Assembly (NCBI RefSeq): GCF_040054535.1
Contig: NC_090785.1
Span: forward strand, 4,831,501 to 4,895,500
Source: Antennarius striatus
Taxonomy: Eukaryota > Chordata > Actinopteri > Lophiiformes > Antennariidae
Reading direction: 5' to 3'
DNA length: 64,000 nucleotides
Positions 1 to 12,081 of this stretch are shown here, in pieces (within the stretch, counting starts at the first letter, position 1; every line of letters starts with the position of its first letter). The notes beneath the pieces were generated by a model. The model did not search any database, was not told the origin of the DNA, and saw only the letters and a program-made list of their open reading frames with translations. The position numbers and the translations under genes were made by a program.

Positions 1-334
1 CATACACACACCTGTATGAACGCAGAAAGACAAGTTCCACAATTACATGCATGAAAGTTTCACTGTCAGATACCCACGGTCATGCAGACACACACGCATA
101 CACATACATACACACACACACACACTCGCACCACAAGTGTGGTTAGAGACATTGCAAGTAAATGATAGTGGTGTCTAATTAGATGGAAGTTGATCTGCAC
201 AGTTGTTTCTAATCCAAATATTGTTTTTTTTTTCTCAGTTTGACATGCAGTTAACCGCTCTTACCTCTGTTTGTGTTTGATTCAGCTATATTAAAAAAAA
301 AAAGATTATACAGTGTCAGTGTTTTAGGAAGTTC

Positions 335-337
<3 letters not shown>

Positions 338-426
<89 letters not shown>

Positions 427-437
427 GCGTGTGTGTG
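338..437. repeat. (TG)n microsatellite
   Basis: About 100 bp of nearly pure TG repeat with two GC interruptions near its right end, in slit1 intronic sequence. Open frames across it encode only alternating Cys-Val or Thr-His. Confidence 0.97.
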
Positions 438-825
438 CTCTCAGGGTTTATTCTAGACTGAGAAGAAAAAAGTTGAGGTCCCTTGTGGGTTTGGTCCAAC
501 ACAAACGTGAGAGAGAGGGAGAGAGAGGGAAGCGTGGAAATCTGTTACAGCTGTGTGTTTGTTTTTATTCAGTTCCACCAAAACGTGTTTTTAATGATAC
601 GCGGCGCCAAAACAGCTTGAAAAGACCTGAAATACTAATATGTCATTAAATACGGTAGCTTCAAAACTTTAGCGCAAGATAAGTATTTGTAAAAAAAAAA
701 AAAAAAAAGTTGGAATACATTTTAAATGTTTATTATTCCTTTTAGGTTACACATACATACATAATGTTTAGTTTTATTTTGAAAGCCTAAAACACTGATT
801 CTGAACCCGAGTTCTGACAAACATC

Positions 826-826
<1 letters not shown>

Positions 827-868
<42 letters not shown>

Positions 869-871
869 ACA
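827..871. repeat. (AC)n microsatellite
   Basis: About 45 bp of AC repeat with one interruption, intronic to slit1. Confidence 0.95.
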
Positions 872-2805
872 AAGCTATATCAGGTCTGAACATTACTCCT
901 CTACTGCCACCCAGTGGACCTTTGATGTCATAGCAGGGTTCTCCAGAGTGTGTGTTTGTGTGTGTGTTTGCTCTATCCAGTGCGTTAAGTTCAAACATGT
1001 GCGTGAAATTTGAGAACGTCTACAAGCGATGTGATCCACTTGTTTCTTTAACTCACAGAGACTCAGAACAAATTCCAAAGGGGATGGAGCGCTTCAGAGT
1101 GAAAGAGGAGACGTCTCCAAGGAGCAAATGACTGTTGTTAGGGAGGGGTGGGGGGAGCAGAGGGGGCATCAGAACAAAGAGGAGAGAGGAGGAGACACCA
1201 GGAGTAATAAGGGGATGAAAGGAAGATAATGGGAAAGAGGTGGATGAAGAAAGAACATGTGAGGAAGAAAAAGAGTAGAACCAAGGAGAAAGAGGGAATG
1301 CAAAGTAAAGATGGAGGAGGGCAGCGACACAGGAAGCTAATCTTACAGATTAGCAGAACGAGGTTTTTGCTTGGTTGCAGCAGGCGTGTTTGCTGTCATT
1401 ATTAAATTACACGGCTTCCTAATGGAAGCCATGCATGTGTCTGGGCCGCTTGTCTGCAGTGGAGGAAGAGCTCTTAGTAACCAAAAGAACGGCACATCTT
1501 TATTATGTTTTATTATGGGGGGTTTTTTATTTGTCATCCATGGTTACCAATGTGTGCATTCATCTGCTTTTCAGATTCCAATTTCCAGGTCATAAAGTTA
1601 ACCTAAAGGTCTTATTCTGAGCATTTATGAAATCGTTGGTTTTGTATTACGTGTTAAATGGATGTGTGTCATTAAAAAATGATAAATTACAGCAGAAAAT
1701 GGTTTAATAGTAGTGAAACAATCAATTCCTCCTCATTCCTGTCCCTCGTCATTCCTTTTTATTTCTTCTTCTCCATATCTATAACCCGTCCCTCCATCCC
1801 TTTAACAACCATTATCTCTTGCCCTCCATCCATCTACTCTGTTCTCTCTATCCGCTCCATCGTGTGGTCAGCATTTACTATGAAAGTCGCTTTGGCCCGC
1901 CTCCAGAACTCACAACCTCGCTCCATTGGCTGTTAATGTAATGTCGCTATAATCCCAACACCACAAACAACCGTCAATCAGAGCTCGCCAGAGGCTCCTC
2001 GGCGAGTTAGCGAGTGAACGACAGCAGACAAAGAGATGCATTGTCCTGATGTGGAAGACGAGGGAGTCGGCAGCCGACCACCGACGGAAAGAGTGGCGTC
2101 CCTCCTTCTTTTGTGTTTTCTGTGTTCCGTTCGGAGACGAAAGTGAACTTGGTAGAACGGACACAATGTCAGCCTCACCGCCCCGACATCCACCTCTCTT
2201 TCCCTCTCTGTCTCTCACTCTTACTCTCTCTCCATCTTTCAGCTGTGCCAAACCACTGTCTCTATAGCTGTCTGTCTCCCCTCCAGCTAAAACCAATGAG
2301 TGGGGAATCTCTGACACACACACACACACACACGAGCACTCACGTTTGTCCCCTTGGGGTTGGACGCAGTTCAAAAGGTCATGATTCCAGTTCACTGCAT
2401 TCCCGCTGTCAGTGGGAATATTTAATGCTCAGATCAATATCAGGGAGCCCTTCCACCCCCACCCCCCTTTAAAGTGTGTAAATTCAGTCTCGCCCCTCAA
2501 CCTCCATGCTGGGACGCTGCAGTCAAGGCCGGATTTTAATCCGCGACCGCGCACACCGACGACACCATCGCCCGCTTTTACATCCAGAAGAAAGCCCCTT
2601 CAGCAGAGATTTTTCTTTCTCATTCAGTTTGGTCCGTTTTCAAAACGCAACAGAACTCAAGAGAAAATTGTTTGGCGTCTGTTTTACGTCCAGCGTTTCC
2701 AATTTGCTGTATTTTTCCTCCTTAATTGCCCCCGTCTGGTGTAGAATTCAACAGCAATTTATCATAACAGGAACCACACTCAAAAACGTTCTCCTTGTTT
2801 TTCCC

Positions 2806-2806
<1 letters not shown>

Positions 2807-2889
<83 letters not shown>

Positions 2890-2890
2890 G
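2807..2890. repeat. (TG)n microsatellite abutting a slit1 splice acceptor
   Basis: An ~84-bp TG repeat ends four bases before the acceptor AG of the slit1 laminin G exon, so it occupies the place of the pyrimidine tract. Length variation here could change exon inclusion (inference). Confidence 0.95.
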
Positions 2891-2894
2891 ACAG

Positions 2895-4355
2895 TGTGGA
2901 GTCTGTGAATGATGGGCTTTTCCACACGGTCGAGCTGTTGATACAGAACCGCTCTCTGAGTCTTGTGGTGGACAACGGTGCCCCAAAGAGTCTTGGCAAG
3001 CTGGCACGTCAGCCCTCCGTCGACCACAATACCCAACTTTACATAGGAGGTATAAACACACTCACACACACACATCCATATGCATGTTTTGAACACACAC
3101 GTCACTGTTGTTTCTGCCTGGTCTGGTTTATGCGGTTATGATTACGTGTTTTCTACACACAGATTTTTTTTCTTTCCCTTTATTTTCTCAATTCTCATTT
3201 AGTTGTTTTTTTTCTTCTTCTCTTCCTCATCATCCTCCTTTTTCACAGGCGTACCATCTCAGGTGGTGGCCTCGGGTTTACGACCCGGTCCCGAACGTTC
3301 CTCCCAGGCTTTTAACGGCTGCATCCACAACGTCCGAATCAACGGCGAGCCTCAAGACCTCAGTTTCCGAGCGGCTGGAGACGGGCAACCGCAAGGGGTG
3401 GAAGGCAAGGTAAGACCCACGAGAAGAGGTCAAATTAAACAAATCAAGGAGTGTCACATGATTATTCCATATCCCTTGTAGTTTAACCCAAATCTCCCCT
3501 CTTTCATCTGTTGCCAGGGTGACGCCATCCTCGCCGGGTGTCATTCCTGCAGTGTGTGCGCTCAAGGCGGGTGCAGGGAGGGAGGAGAGATGGGCGTCAC
3601 GTGCGATTGTCCCCCAGGACGCAGCGGGACCCTGTGCGACCAGACGACCTCATCCAACCCGTGTCAGAACAGCAGGTGAGCCGAGGCGGCGGGCGTGCGG
3701 ACGGACACGGATGTCGACGCTCAGGACGTCTCGCGCGCTGACCGGGTTGGACCTGAATCTGTCCGCTGCTCTTTTTTCTTTTCTTTTTTTTAATCTCGCT
3801 GCAGGTGCCTTCATGGCCTGTGTTTGCCCAAGGGTCAGTCGTACAGCTGCAAGTGCAAAGAGGGCTACCAGGGTCAATACTGCGACCGGCGGCAGGAACC
3901 CGTCGCCTGCAGGGGGAAGCGCTGCGGACACGGCGAGTGTCGCGTGTCGGAGGCGGGGCAGCCCGTCTGCCACTGTCTGACGGGGTACTTCGGACCCACC
4001 TGTGATACGGGTAAGACGTCAGATGGTAGAATAATACATATCACGGAGATCGGACAGCGTTTTTTTTTAATATTCTACGTCCTTGTGCGTCCCCCATCCA
4101 GAGCTTACGTGTCAAGGGGAGATGATGAGGGAGCAGCTGAAGCGCCACCACCCGATGAGAACTTGCACATCCACCAACAAGATTCCCCGGATGGACTGTC
4201 CCAGATCCTGCCAGGCGGCAGCACCCACGGGCGTCTGCTGCGGCGTCACCAAGACCAGGAGGAGGAAGGTGGTTTTCCGCTGCACCGACGGCACCTCCTA
4301 CTCCGAGGAGTTGGAAACCCCTCTGGAATGTGGCTGCTCCAAGTGCCCGTTGTAA
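2895..4355 (+). CDS. slit1: Slit guidance ligand 1, 3' coding exons (5' partial)
   Basis: Secreted Slit ligand for Robo receptors in axon guidance; only the C-terminal ~310 residues are in the window. Exons: 2895-3049, 3249-3409, 3518-3675, 3805-4010, 4102-4355; all junctions are GT-AG and phases match. In order the product shows the end of the laminin G domain ([16 protein letters not shown], then [14 protein letters not shown]), three EGF repeats with six-cysteine spacing, and a C-terminal cystine knot ending CGCSKCPL. From memory, LVVD-GxPKSLGKLxxQP is characteristic of SLIT1 rather than SLIT2 or SLIT3; slit1a versus slit1b cannot be decided. The first exon begins inside a split serine codon; earlier exons lie left of the window. 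The acceptor at 2893-2894 follows a (TG)n run directly, with no normal pyrimidine tract. A candidate poly(A) signal AATAAA is at 4581. Family and C-terminal structure are certain; the paralogue is fairly sure. Confidence 0.9.
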
Positions 4356-7300
4356 CAGCACCACGTCTTCCTACTTTGTAGTTCTGCAAAAACCCACTGC
4401 TGCCTTTTTTTTTTTTCTTTTTTTTTTTTTGTGAATCCCACACGCCGCCAAAAGGCTGGCGCTCGGGACTTTTTACACATCGATGAGCACCTACCATCAA
4501 CGTGATTTTTTCTGTTCGCATTCATTTCGACCGCCTCCGATTTGCTGCCGAGAGAAAACCACGACGACGACAATTAAAAAAATAAATAAATAATGACAAA
4601 GATGGGACATTATGCGCGTGTTTTTTTGACAGAGAGAAAATATATTGTAAGATATAAGTGAGAAAAAACATAGAACTTATTTTTATTATGGATTTTTTTC
4701 TAAAAGATGATAAAAGGACTGATTTTTTTTAATATGTTGATTATATATTGTTTCATAATATGAAAAGTTATTTTGTACCATGTCAGAAAAAAAAAAATAC
4801 AACGCAAAAAATAGATTAACATTCTTTGAAAGTATATGAATTTATATGTATGTATAAATCTATATAAATATTTACCCTAACCCAATGAATTATATTTTTC
4901 CAGTGTAATTGCATGATGTTAATGTGAGTGCTGATGTGTGAGAGGCTATGGACATTAAGGGGGGGGGCGGTGTGGGGGCTGGGAATGAAGAGCTCCCTCG
5001 ATTCCCCCGTGAGGAACAGGATGCGGCCTTCGGTCGCCCGTCTCTCTCGGAGGAAAAAGGAACTGTACGTGCCTCGCTTACCCGCTTCGCTATATAATGG
5101 ACATCTTCCACACAAGTTGTAGAAGAAAAAGATCAGACTCTTCCACAGAGATGATTTAACACTTTGTTCTAATACTGTGTTATTCTATAGTTTGTTGTTG
5201 CACGACACACTTCATGAAAATCTGGAAGACTTTTTACTAAGAGTCGATCATGAACCGGAAGAATCCGTTCAGATTAGCGCTGCAGAGATTCAATACCACG
5301 GTTTAAAACTGATTTGTTTAGTGATCCCTGCTCAACTCATAATTTATAGCTTTCAAGTGGCAACAGGAAGTCAATCAAACCAACCCTTTCATATTGCAGT
5401 CATTAATGCCAGGATGAAGGACAGCTTTAGCGGCTCGTTCCTTCATGCTGAACTGTGCAGCAGACTGAACCATTAAACCGACACCATTGTGCCGCCTGTA
5501 CCTGCCTTAGTCTATGAGAGTGTAATCAGATTACACACAAACTTACATTTGATACTCCGTATCGCTACAGCTTTGTCGACTCTGAATGTCACCTTTTTTG
5601 TTTTGTTTTGTTTTTGTTTTTTTGGATGGATGAGGAATTTGTCTTGTTGCATGAAGGAGCTGATTGACATCTGCCTTCAGACAATGTGATCAAAATGATA
5701 TGGTGGCCTTCCTGAAGTCCCAAAGAGACCGGCGCTCACGTTAGAGAGGCATCCTTCTCTCCGATGGGAGTTAAATACACACGAATGAATAAATCAAGAA
5801 GCCTTAATCTCGCCACGATCCTTGTTTACAAGGACATCCTCATCGTCTCATGTAGAACGTGAAACTGCAGCATCAAGAAAACACTCTTATGCCCTCCTGG
5901 CGGTGTTAATGTGTGATGCATTTAGTGGGCTATATGTTAACACTATACAGGTGTATATATAACGTTATGTAATGTAGGTCGGATCTTTCAGTGGATCATC
6001 TTATGCTTTAAAATGTAGACGGAAGAGCAAATACTTCCGTGATGCACGTCATCCGAGGAAGTGTCAGGCGAAGGGTCGTGACTTTTTTAAATGTCATGGG
6101 TCAGAGGTTGAAGAAGGGCTCCGGTTGATCTCAGCAAAACCTCCACATTAAGAACTCAGTGAAAAACAGTTGAACAGCAAAATTTCTATAAATGACTAAC
6201 TTCATTAAAAGTATAACACAGCCCTATGATGTAACTACTACTGCATTGTTTACTCTAACGTTGCTTTGTTTACAACACGGACAAAGAATTGTCACACTTT
6301 CACAAATGAATTACAGCTTTTCAGTTTAGGGTTTGAGACATATCAGTATTATCCTCCTCTGTCGTCATCACTCGTTTATTTTCTTTCCCCTCTACCTTGT
6401 CCCACATCTCTTCACCTGAGACTTTTCTCCTCTTCTTCCATCCTCATCTTTTCCTGACCTTAAAGGTTCCATCCTCCATTGTGAACAGAATCTCAGTTTT
6501 CGGTCATTTGCAACATTCCCATGTTCCAGGTCTTACATTGACAACCATGATTATGTGTGTGATGATAATTGATACTCATGTTGAATGTTAAAATTAAAGT
6601 ACTATTGAAACTACATCTCTATCTGAGCTCTTGTGAACTATACTTTTGAATCCAAATCAGTTTTGTTTTACCACCGTTTTGCCATCATGCTTAATCCCAG
6701 GGGTTAAAAATGAGGTTTAATATGAAGTATTTTAAATCCAGTTTTCCTGGGATAATACAAATGAACTCAGCTACCTGTTTAAGATCATTCAACCTTTAAA
6801 ATAACAACTCACTTGTTTTGTTCTCGCTTTTCTAGAAAAATCATTCACTTTTTGTTTTTTTTTGTGGTGGATGGATCTACCTGAATATGAAGGAGCATCA
6901 AACATCTTGCAGATCACCTCACTCAGGTGAGGAATGGCGAATCACACCTTCATCGCTCGTTTCAGACGCTGATGCATTATGGACTCAGTTTGAGTCCCTA
7001 ATGTCAAATCAGGTCTTCTGCTTCCAACCAGTAGGGGGCAGCAGTGAACAAAGAGCAACAGCTACAGCTCAGAAAATACAGATATATCTGAAGCAACTTT
7101 GATTCTAACTTTATTCACACATGAACAAAGTCAAACTAGACATTAGACATTCCCCATAGCTGATGGATAATCTGTGAGGTCATCGTGAGTTCGTCCTGCT
7201 GGGTCTTGATGGAGCCGCTTTAGATGCTGAAGCTGGCAGCAGTCGTCACTCTGGTGATGACCTCTGCGTGTCCTTGACCTTAAGTTTGGCTGAAGTTCAG

Positions 7301-7688
7301 TCCATGCCTTGACAATCATGCGTGATGCGACATCTTGTCAAGAAGGATGGAAGTTGCGTTCTGTGTTTCAGGATGCTTATAACTTCTTCTGTAGGCTAGA
7401 ATAGTTGTCAGTTTCAGCTTTGTGTGTTGTAAAGGAGGCCTTAGGTACAGTGTGCTAGAATATGCTCACACTTAGATGTGGGAGGTGTCGCAATTGAAAA
7501 GCGGAAAACATTACAGTTGGTCATTTGCTCTCCACCTAGTAAATCTCTTCAGCTAAAGCCAATCAGAAGTCTTTATTTGAAAACTATCCCCCCATATTTT
7601 TATTTCCTCCTTTACTGTAGGAACATAAAAGATCGATCCTCCTTCAGTGCAGTCCACATTCACCGCTGCCTCCGGGGTTAACCAGAAA
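4356..7688. other. slit1 3'UTR and slit1-NITR intergenic region
   Basis: 3.3 kb without a supported gene. The first part (to about 4800) is AT-rich slit1 3'UTR with homopolymer runs and AATAAA at 4581. The rest shows no recognisable coding exon; the short open frames lack family similarity that I can see. A CTCF-like motif is at 7028-7044. Confidence 0.6.
7028..7044 (+). promoter_or_regulatory. CTCF-like motif (candidate insulator)
   Basis: CCAGTAGGGGGCAGCAG matches the CTCF core consensus (CCASYAGRKGGCRS-like) closely. It lies 660 bp upstream of the first NITR gene and points into the cluster. Prediction from motif only. Confidence 0.45.
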
Positions 7689-8804
7689 ATGCTGGCCATA
7701 TCGTGGTTTGCTTTTATGCTGGCAGTCGGGGGTAAGTGTGCGTACAAACGTTCCGTTTGGCTCGTTTTAGACATTTTCTGATGTTCGTGTAAAACATAAT
7801 CTGGCTTCTATCTTTAATCAATGTGTTTTACAGGATACAGGGGCGACTGCAGCATCGTAGAAAAGACTGTTAATCTGGGAGAAGATGTGACTCTGACCTG
7901 CTATTCAGAGCCTGGGTCAATTGGATATGTATACTGGATGAAACTCACCCCTGGGAACTTGCCTGAACTTTTGTTATCGGATTTGATGTATGATTATGGA
8001 AGACCTCAGAAAAAACTCACAAATCTCACTTTACACATTAAGAATACGCAGCTGAGGGATTCAGCGTTGTACTACTGTCAACAAGTGATTCAGTTAAATA
8101 TAATTTATCCGAACCTAATCCGTCTGTGTGTTAAAGGTAAATGGAGCCATATAGTCACCTCATTCATTATTTTACAAATTCAGTTTTCAAACACGTGCTC
8201 TTCTTTCTTGCTTTCAATACTAAAACGCGTAGTTAAAAAAAAAAGTTATTTAAAACCTGCAGGAGTTTGCAATGTCTTTAAATTAATGCCCTTTTCTTTA
8301 TTCCAGATTCCAAAGCCGAACCATTTGAGTCTCGATCCGATGACATTAGCCCTCATGTAAACAGCAGTAATGGATGTGAGCAGACAATCTCTGAATGTTG
8401 TCCTAAAGCTACATGCAAAGATGTGATAATAAACTCAGCAGAGATGGTAACAGTTCACTTGATTTTGAGGTGTTAATATTCACCATCTACCAGGTGGTGA
8501 CATTGTAGGGATATAAGATCATTTCTAATTCTGTTCTTTAAATTTCCATGGCCAACTTGGAACCTCCAGACACTCCGTGTGACTGTAACTCTGCTGTGTT
8601 GTGCCTTGGCTATAAGATTGATTGTTAGACTATCACTGATGTACTGCATGAAGAAGAAATGGGGGTGCTATTGTAATGGTAAAATATATTTCATTTGTTC
8701 ACTTTATCAGAATAAGATCAAATCTGATTCATGCTAATGTCCTAATTGTTATCCTAGAATTGTCATGCTGTAATCCAGCTGCTGCTGAAATAACAAACTG
8801 GTGA
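7689..8804 (+). CDS. NITR-like receptor 1: one V domain, Arg-containing membrane span, truncated tail
   Basis: Novel immune-type receptor family, teleost Ig-superfamily receptors of lymphoid/NK-type cells. Exons 7689-7731 (signal), 7834-8136 (V), 8307-8446 (linker), 8570-8678 (TM), 8758-8804; total 642 nt, 213 aa, phases consistent. The V exon has VTLTC near its start, a YW core tryptophan and DSALYYC at the second cysteine; the J-like GTxLxV end is replaced by IRLCVKG. The linker exon, where a second Ig domain sits in sister genes, encodes only ~46 residues and no Ig fold. The membrane span reads LLCCALAIRLIVRLSLMYC, with two arginines, then KKKW. The stop TGA at 8802 falls in the next exon, before the ITIM-type exon at 8892-9023. 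This is an activating-type layout (inference: pairing with a Dap12-like adaptor, known for zebrafish Nitr9). Alternatively the gene is decaying. AATAAA is at 9209. Confidence 0.72.
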
Positions 8805-8891
8805 ACAAAGGAAGGTAAGTCATTTATTACAGACAGAGATCGTTCTGATGTCAGCTCACATGTCCTCAGGAGCTTCTGTGAATTTCAACAG

Positions 8892-9023
8892 ACACATGAA
8901 GACTCGTTGGTTTATTCTGAGGCGTACATCAGCGGAAGTAGACCTGGGAGGACTTCAAGGGGCGGCGCAAAGGCAGCTCAGCAAGACACCGTTTACTCTG
9001 ATGTCAGGGTTCAGGGTTATTGA
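8892..9023 (+). pseudogene. Disconnected ITIM/ITSM tail exon of NITR-like 1
   Basis: After an acceptor AG at 8890-8891, this frame reads THEDSLVYSEA near the start and DTVYSDVRVQGY-stop at the end. It aligns with the tail exon of the NITR gene at 24026-25563 (DEDPLVYSALVF ... SIYADV). TVYSDV fits the switch motif TxYxxV; LVYSEA has lost the +3 hydrophobic residue. The preceding exon carries a stop at 8802-8804 and its donor phase (1) does not match this exon (phase 0), so the motifs appear not to be translated in the main form. Confidence 0.6.
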
Positions 9024-9775
9024 AACGCCGGCTCAGATTGGAACATATTCACCATGAGCAATGTTTGAACAACTTTTTTCTGCTTTGTTTTTTACACTTT
9101 CAGTCGAAATGATGCAGGTTAAAAAAAAATGTTATGAGGGCGCAGGTAGAATTCTGTGCAAGATGTACTGGAATTGTTAAGTTTTGTGTCTTTGTCCAAA
9201 ATAATGCAAATAAATAAATATTAATCGTGTAAGCCTGATCTGCTGCCTCAATGTGACTCCTATAATTGTGAAATCATACAAATGTTGTGAAGGTCCAACT
9301 ATAGTGCATGGGATAGGAAAAATTATAATAGACAGGAAAGAAGAAAACATATTCAGGTTTTATTATTAAGGAGAGTCACAATGCAAAATAACTTTATTTT
9401 CAAAATTTTAGGAAACTTGAAAAGTAGTCATATATTGTGGGTGACTTCCATTAAGACTTTATTTAGTGACTCTTAAACATGAAACAATTATTTTTACTAT
9501 TTGGCTCTGTGGTTTAAGTGGTCCAAAAGTTAATGTTGTTTTTTTTTAAAAAAGACAAAAACCTCATCCACCTACAAAAAAACTGTCAGAAAAAGCAACA
9601 ATGCTGTGTTCCTCTCCCACTGTCACACCACAAAACCTCACATTTGCATGAAAAAGTGACAGGAAATGTACTTTCTGGAGGAAACTATTGTTTAGCAGTA
9701 AGTCTGCCTTCTGGCATCCTCACTGTTACTCTAAAAGAATCTTCACGCATCCAAACAGCAGGACTCATCGCAAAG

Positions 9776-11763
9776 ATGATGCCTTCATGGCTGTCAGTGC
9801 TTCTTCATCTCCTTCTTCTTCATCCAGCATGTAAGTGCTCTCAAACGGCATCAAAACATTCCACGAGTGAAGGCTATTTTAGGGTTCTGTGTTAGTATAT
9901 GGTTGGTGCTTTATAAATGTCTCAATCATTTCATTCATCTCCTGTCTCTGAATTCAGATGCGCTGATCCCAGTGACCACAGCTCTACCTGGTGAACCCGT
10001 GACCTTCACCTGTTTTTTCCCTCGTTTCCAGGAGAGTAACGCACGAGTCAAGTGGTACAAGCAGCACGTTGGTGATAATCTACAGTTAATCACCACCCTC
10101 ATGAAGCCTACATTATCTCCTACATTTGAGCAAGACTTCCTGCCTTCCAGATTCAAAGCAAACTATACTGTGATCACCAGCTCTCTGACCATACTGAAGA
10201 TAACTCAGGAGGATGAGGCGATGTATCACTGCGGAGTCACGACGTGGAATTCAGATCAGTGGAGTGGAACGTATTTATCTGTAAAAGGTAATTATATTGA
10301 CCAAAGCGGTTTATATCAATCCACTGGACTTTAACAAAGTTCAGAACTGAAGACGTCTCTTGGATGAGAAGCCAAACGTCTTCAAAAACCTTTCTTAAAG
10401 TCCAGTGGATTGATTTGAACAGCTTTGGATAACCATGACCTGGATAACTGAGAACCTACACAGACATAATTATATTGACAGCTTTATTTACTTTGTCTTT
10501 GTTCAACACCTATTTGTGACATTCCTGTTGATGTGGATGGCTGTGGATTGGGAGGGAGAGTCGTGTGTCCTTGGGCTCAGGATTGGACACCACCTTTGAC
10601 GTACTGCTGAACTCAGAAACCTTCAACAACTCGTCTGTCTGTTGAATTTCACAGGAAGTACTCGGACAACCACCGCCTACACCGTCGTTCAGTGGCCGGC
10701 AGCAACCAATCCGGTTCGCCCTGGAGACGCTGTGACTCTCCAGTGTTCAGTCCACTCTGCCTCTGACCTGGAGTCCTGTCCAGGTGAACGCAGCGTTCAC
10801 TGGTTTGGAGTCAGATCGGATCAATCCCTCGGAAACATCATTTATACTGACAAACGGGTTGAATGTGACAGGAAATTCACTGCACCTTCTCCTCCAGCGA
10901 GGAGGTGCGACTATCACTTTTCTAAGAATATCAGTTCCTCTGATGAGGGGACTTACTTTTGCGCTGTGGCCGCATGTGGAGAGATCCGATTCGGAAATGG
11001 GACAAAACTTGACATTGAAGGTAATTTCAGTGTTATTCTAAAAGTTTTAAATGGTGGGAAATTTAATGGAAAACCAAGATATTCCATCTGAATATTGTTG
11101 GAGCTAATATCACTTTGGAGAAGGCTTGAAACCATCTCTGGAAAAGGAAATATTTCACAGAAAATAACGCTTATAAAAAAATTAAATCATCCTAATATGT
11201 AAAGATTGAGTGAATTCAGGATGAGTGTGTTTCATTCCTTTTTACTAAAAGTCATTGTGTTCTTTTCCATAAAGTAGACACCAGCTCCTGGTTCTCTGAT
11301 GTCAGAAATACGCAGAATATAATTACACTTCTGCTGTGTGCTTTGTTGGCTATAAGCCTGATTGTTATAGCCCTCCTCGTTTGCATCATCAAGCGCACCA
11401 CTAACGAAGGTAGGAGACATTTACTGTGTGTGTAACATTGAGCACAAGCATTCCTATTCATTTTTATCCCCATGCCTTATTTTTTTTAAATATTTCAGTT
11501 GCTTTTTCCCTGCCACAAAATGTCACAAAAAGAGACTTAAAGGTATGATTAGGTTATAATAGTTATCATTTTTCGTGGTTGTTGGGGGGGGTTTTTCTCT
11601 TCCATTAATTTGTGCAACACTTCCACAGGTAGGTGGAGATTTGTGGATTTACTCTGCTGCCGTCTTCACCGTGATTAAAACCGACAGCAGTGGGAAGAGA
11701 GGCACAAAGACAATGGACAGAGAGAAGATCTACGCTGCTGTTAAAATTTTGGGGTTAGATTAG
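9776..11763 (+). CDS. NITR receptor 2: V + I domains, membrane span, tyrosine-motif tail
   Basis: Two-domain NITR, presumably a lymphoid cell-surface receptor. Exons 9776-9830, 9958-10287, 10655-11020, 11275-11409, 11499-11542, 11629-11763; 1065 nt, 354 aa, all phases match. Signal peptide residues 1-18 (leucine-rich). V domain about 19-128: VTFTC, KWYKQH, DEAMYHC, ending SGTYLSVKG. I domain about 129-250: VTLQC, an extra Cys in CPGERSVHWF, DEGTYFCAVAACGEI, ending in the J-like FGNGTKLDIEG. Membrane span about 262-285 (LLLCALLAISLIVIALLVCII), neutral, unlike NITR-like 1. The tail has two tyrosine motifs, WIYSAAV and KIYAAV: both are YxxV, but the -2 residues (W, K) are not the classical ITIM S/I/V/L, so inhibitory strength is uncertain. 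A fish repeat with nested inverted repeats sits in the V-I intron (10297-10432). The NITR call rests on the V+I layout and FGNGT. Confidence 0.88.
10297..10432. repeat. Interspersed repeat fragment with nested inverted repeats
   Basis: Outer arms 10316-10334 and 10395-10413 are perfect 19-bp inverted repeats, extending imperfectly to about 10297 and 10432. An inner stem pairs GAAGACGT (10349-10356) with ACGTCTTC (10376-10383). The inner text, GATGAGAAGCC-AAACGTCTTC, and the flank ATAACCATGACCTGGATAAC are familiar to me as a very common teleost interspersed repeat; I cannot assign the class. Confidence 0.6.
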
Positions 11764-12021
11764 GATTAGCCGATCATTTCTCTTGATGTTCTTCTCCAGA
11801 AGCTCAAAGCTGTCATCGAATGTGACAAATACATTACAGTAATCAGAATGCACTGCCAAAAAGTCAGGGTTCGAGAAAGGTCGTCAATGAATTCAGACAA
11901 CCCATAATCTATAGTCCAATCCTAATAATCCAAAATCTGTGGAATCTAAATCCAAAATGTAATTGATGATTTTTAACTAAAGAATAGTTATAGAAACTGA
12001 CCATAGTTGTTATAGAATTAA

Positions 12022-12081
12022 TGAACGAATGAACGAATGAACGAATGAACGAATGAACGAATGAATGAATGAATGAATGAA
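12022..12081. repeat. (GAAC/GAAT)n tetranucleotide array
   Basis: About 14 tetranucleotide units of alternating GAAC and GAAT type. Confidence 0.9.

Larger units (their letters stand above)
1..2894 (+). other. slit1 intronic sequence
   Basis: About 2.9 kb upstream of the first visible slit1 exon. I found no further laminin G coding exon here, so it is read as intron. It holds four CA/TG arrays (around 91-126, 338-437, 827-871 and 2312-2333, plus the one at 2807-2890), a purine-rich stretch (1080-1330) and a pyrimidine-rich stretch (1740-2300). The open frames are microsatellite or low-complexity translations. Confidence 0.6.

Noticed and set aside
251-649. Open frames of Cys-Val or Thr-His repeats
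   Set aside because: They are translations of CA/TG microsatellites; the same applies at 2506-3141, 52671-52934 and 60658-61045.
1910-2395. 161-codon minus-strand open frame in slit1 intronic DNA
   Set aside because: Biased, low-complexity composition opposite a pyrimidine-rich stretch, no domain features.
9958-11020. V(D)J-type recombination of NITR V and J-like segments
   Set aside because: J-like motifs are already joined in the germline exons and I see no heptamer/nonamer signals at the exon ends.
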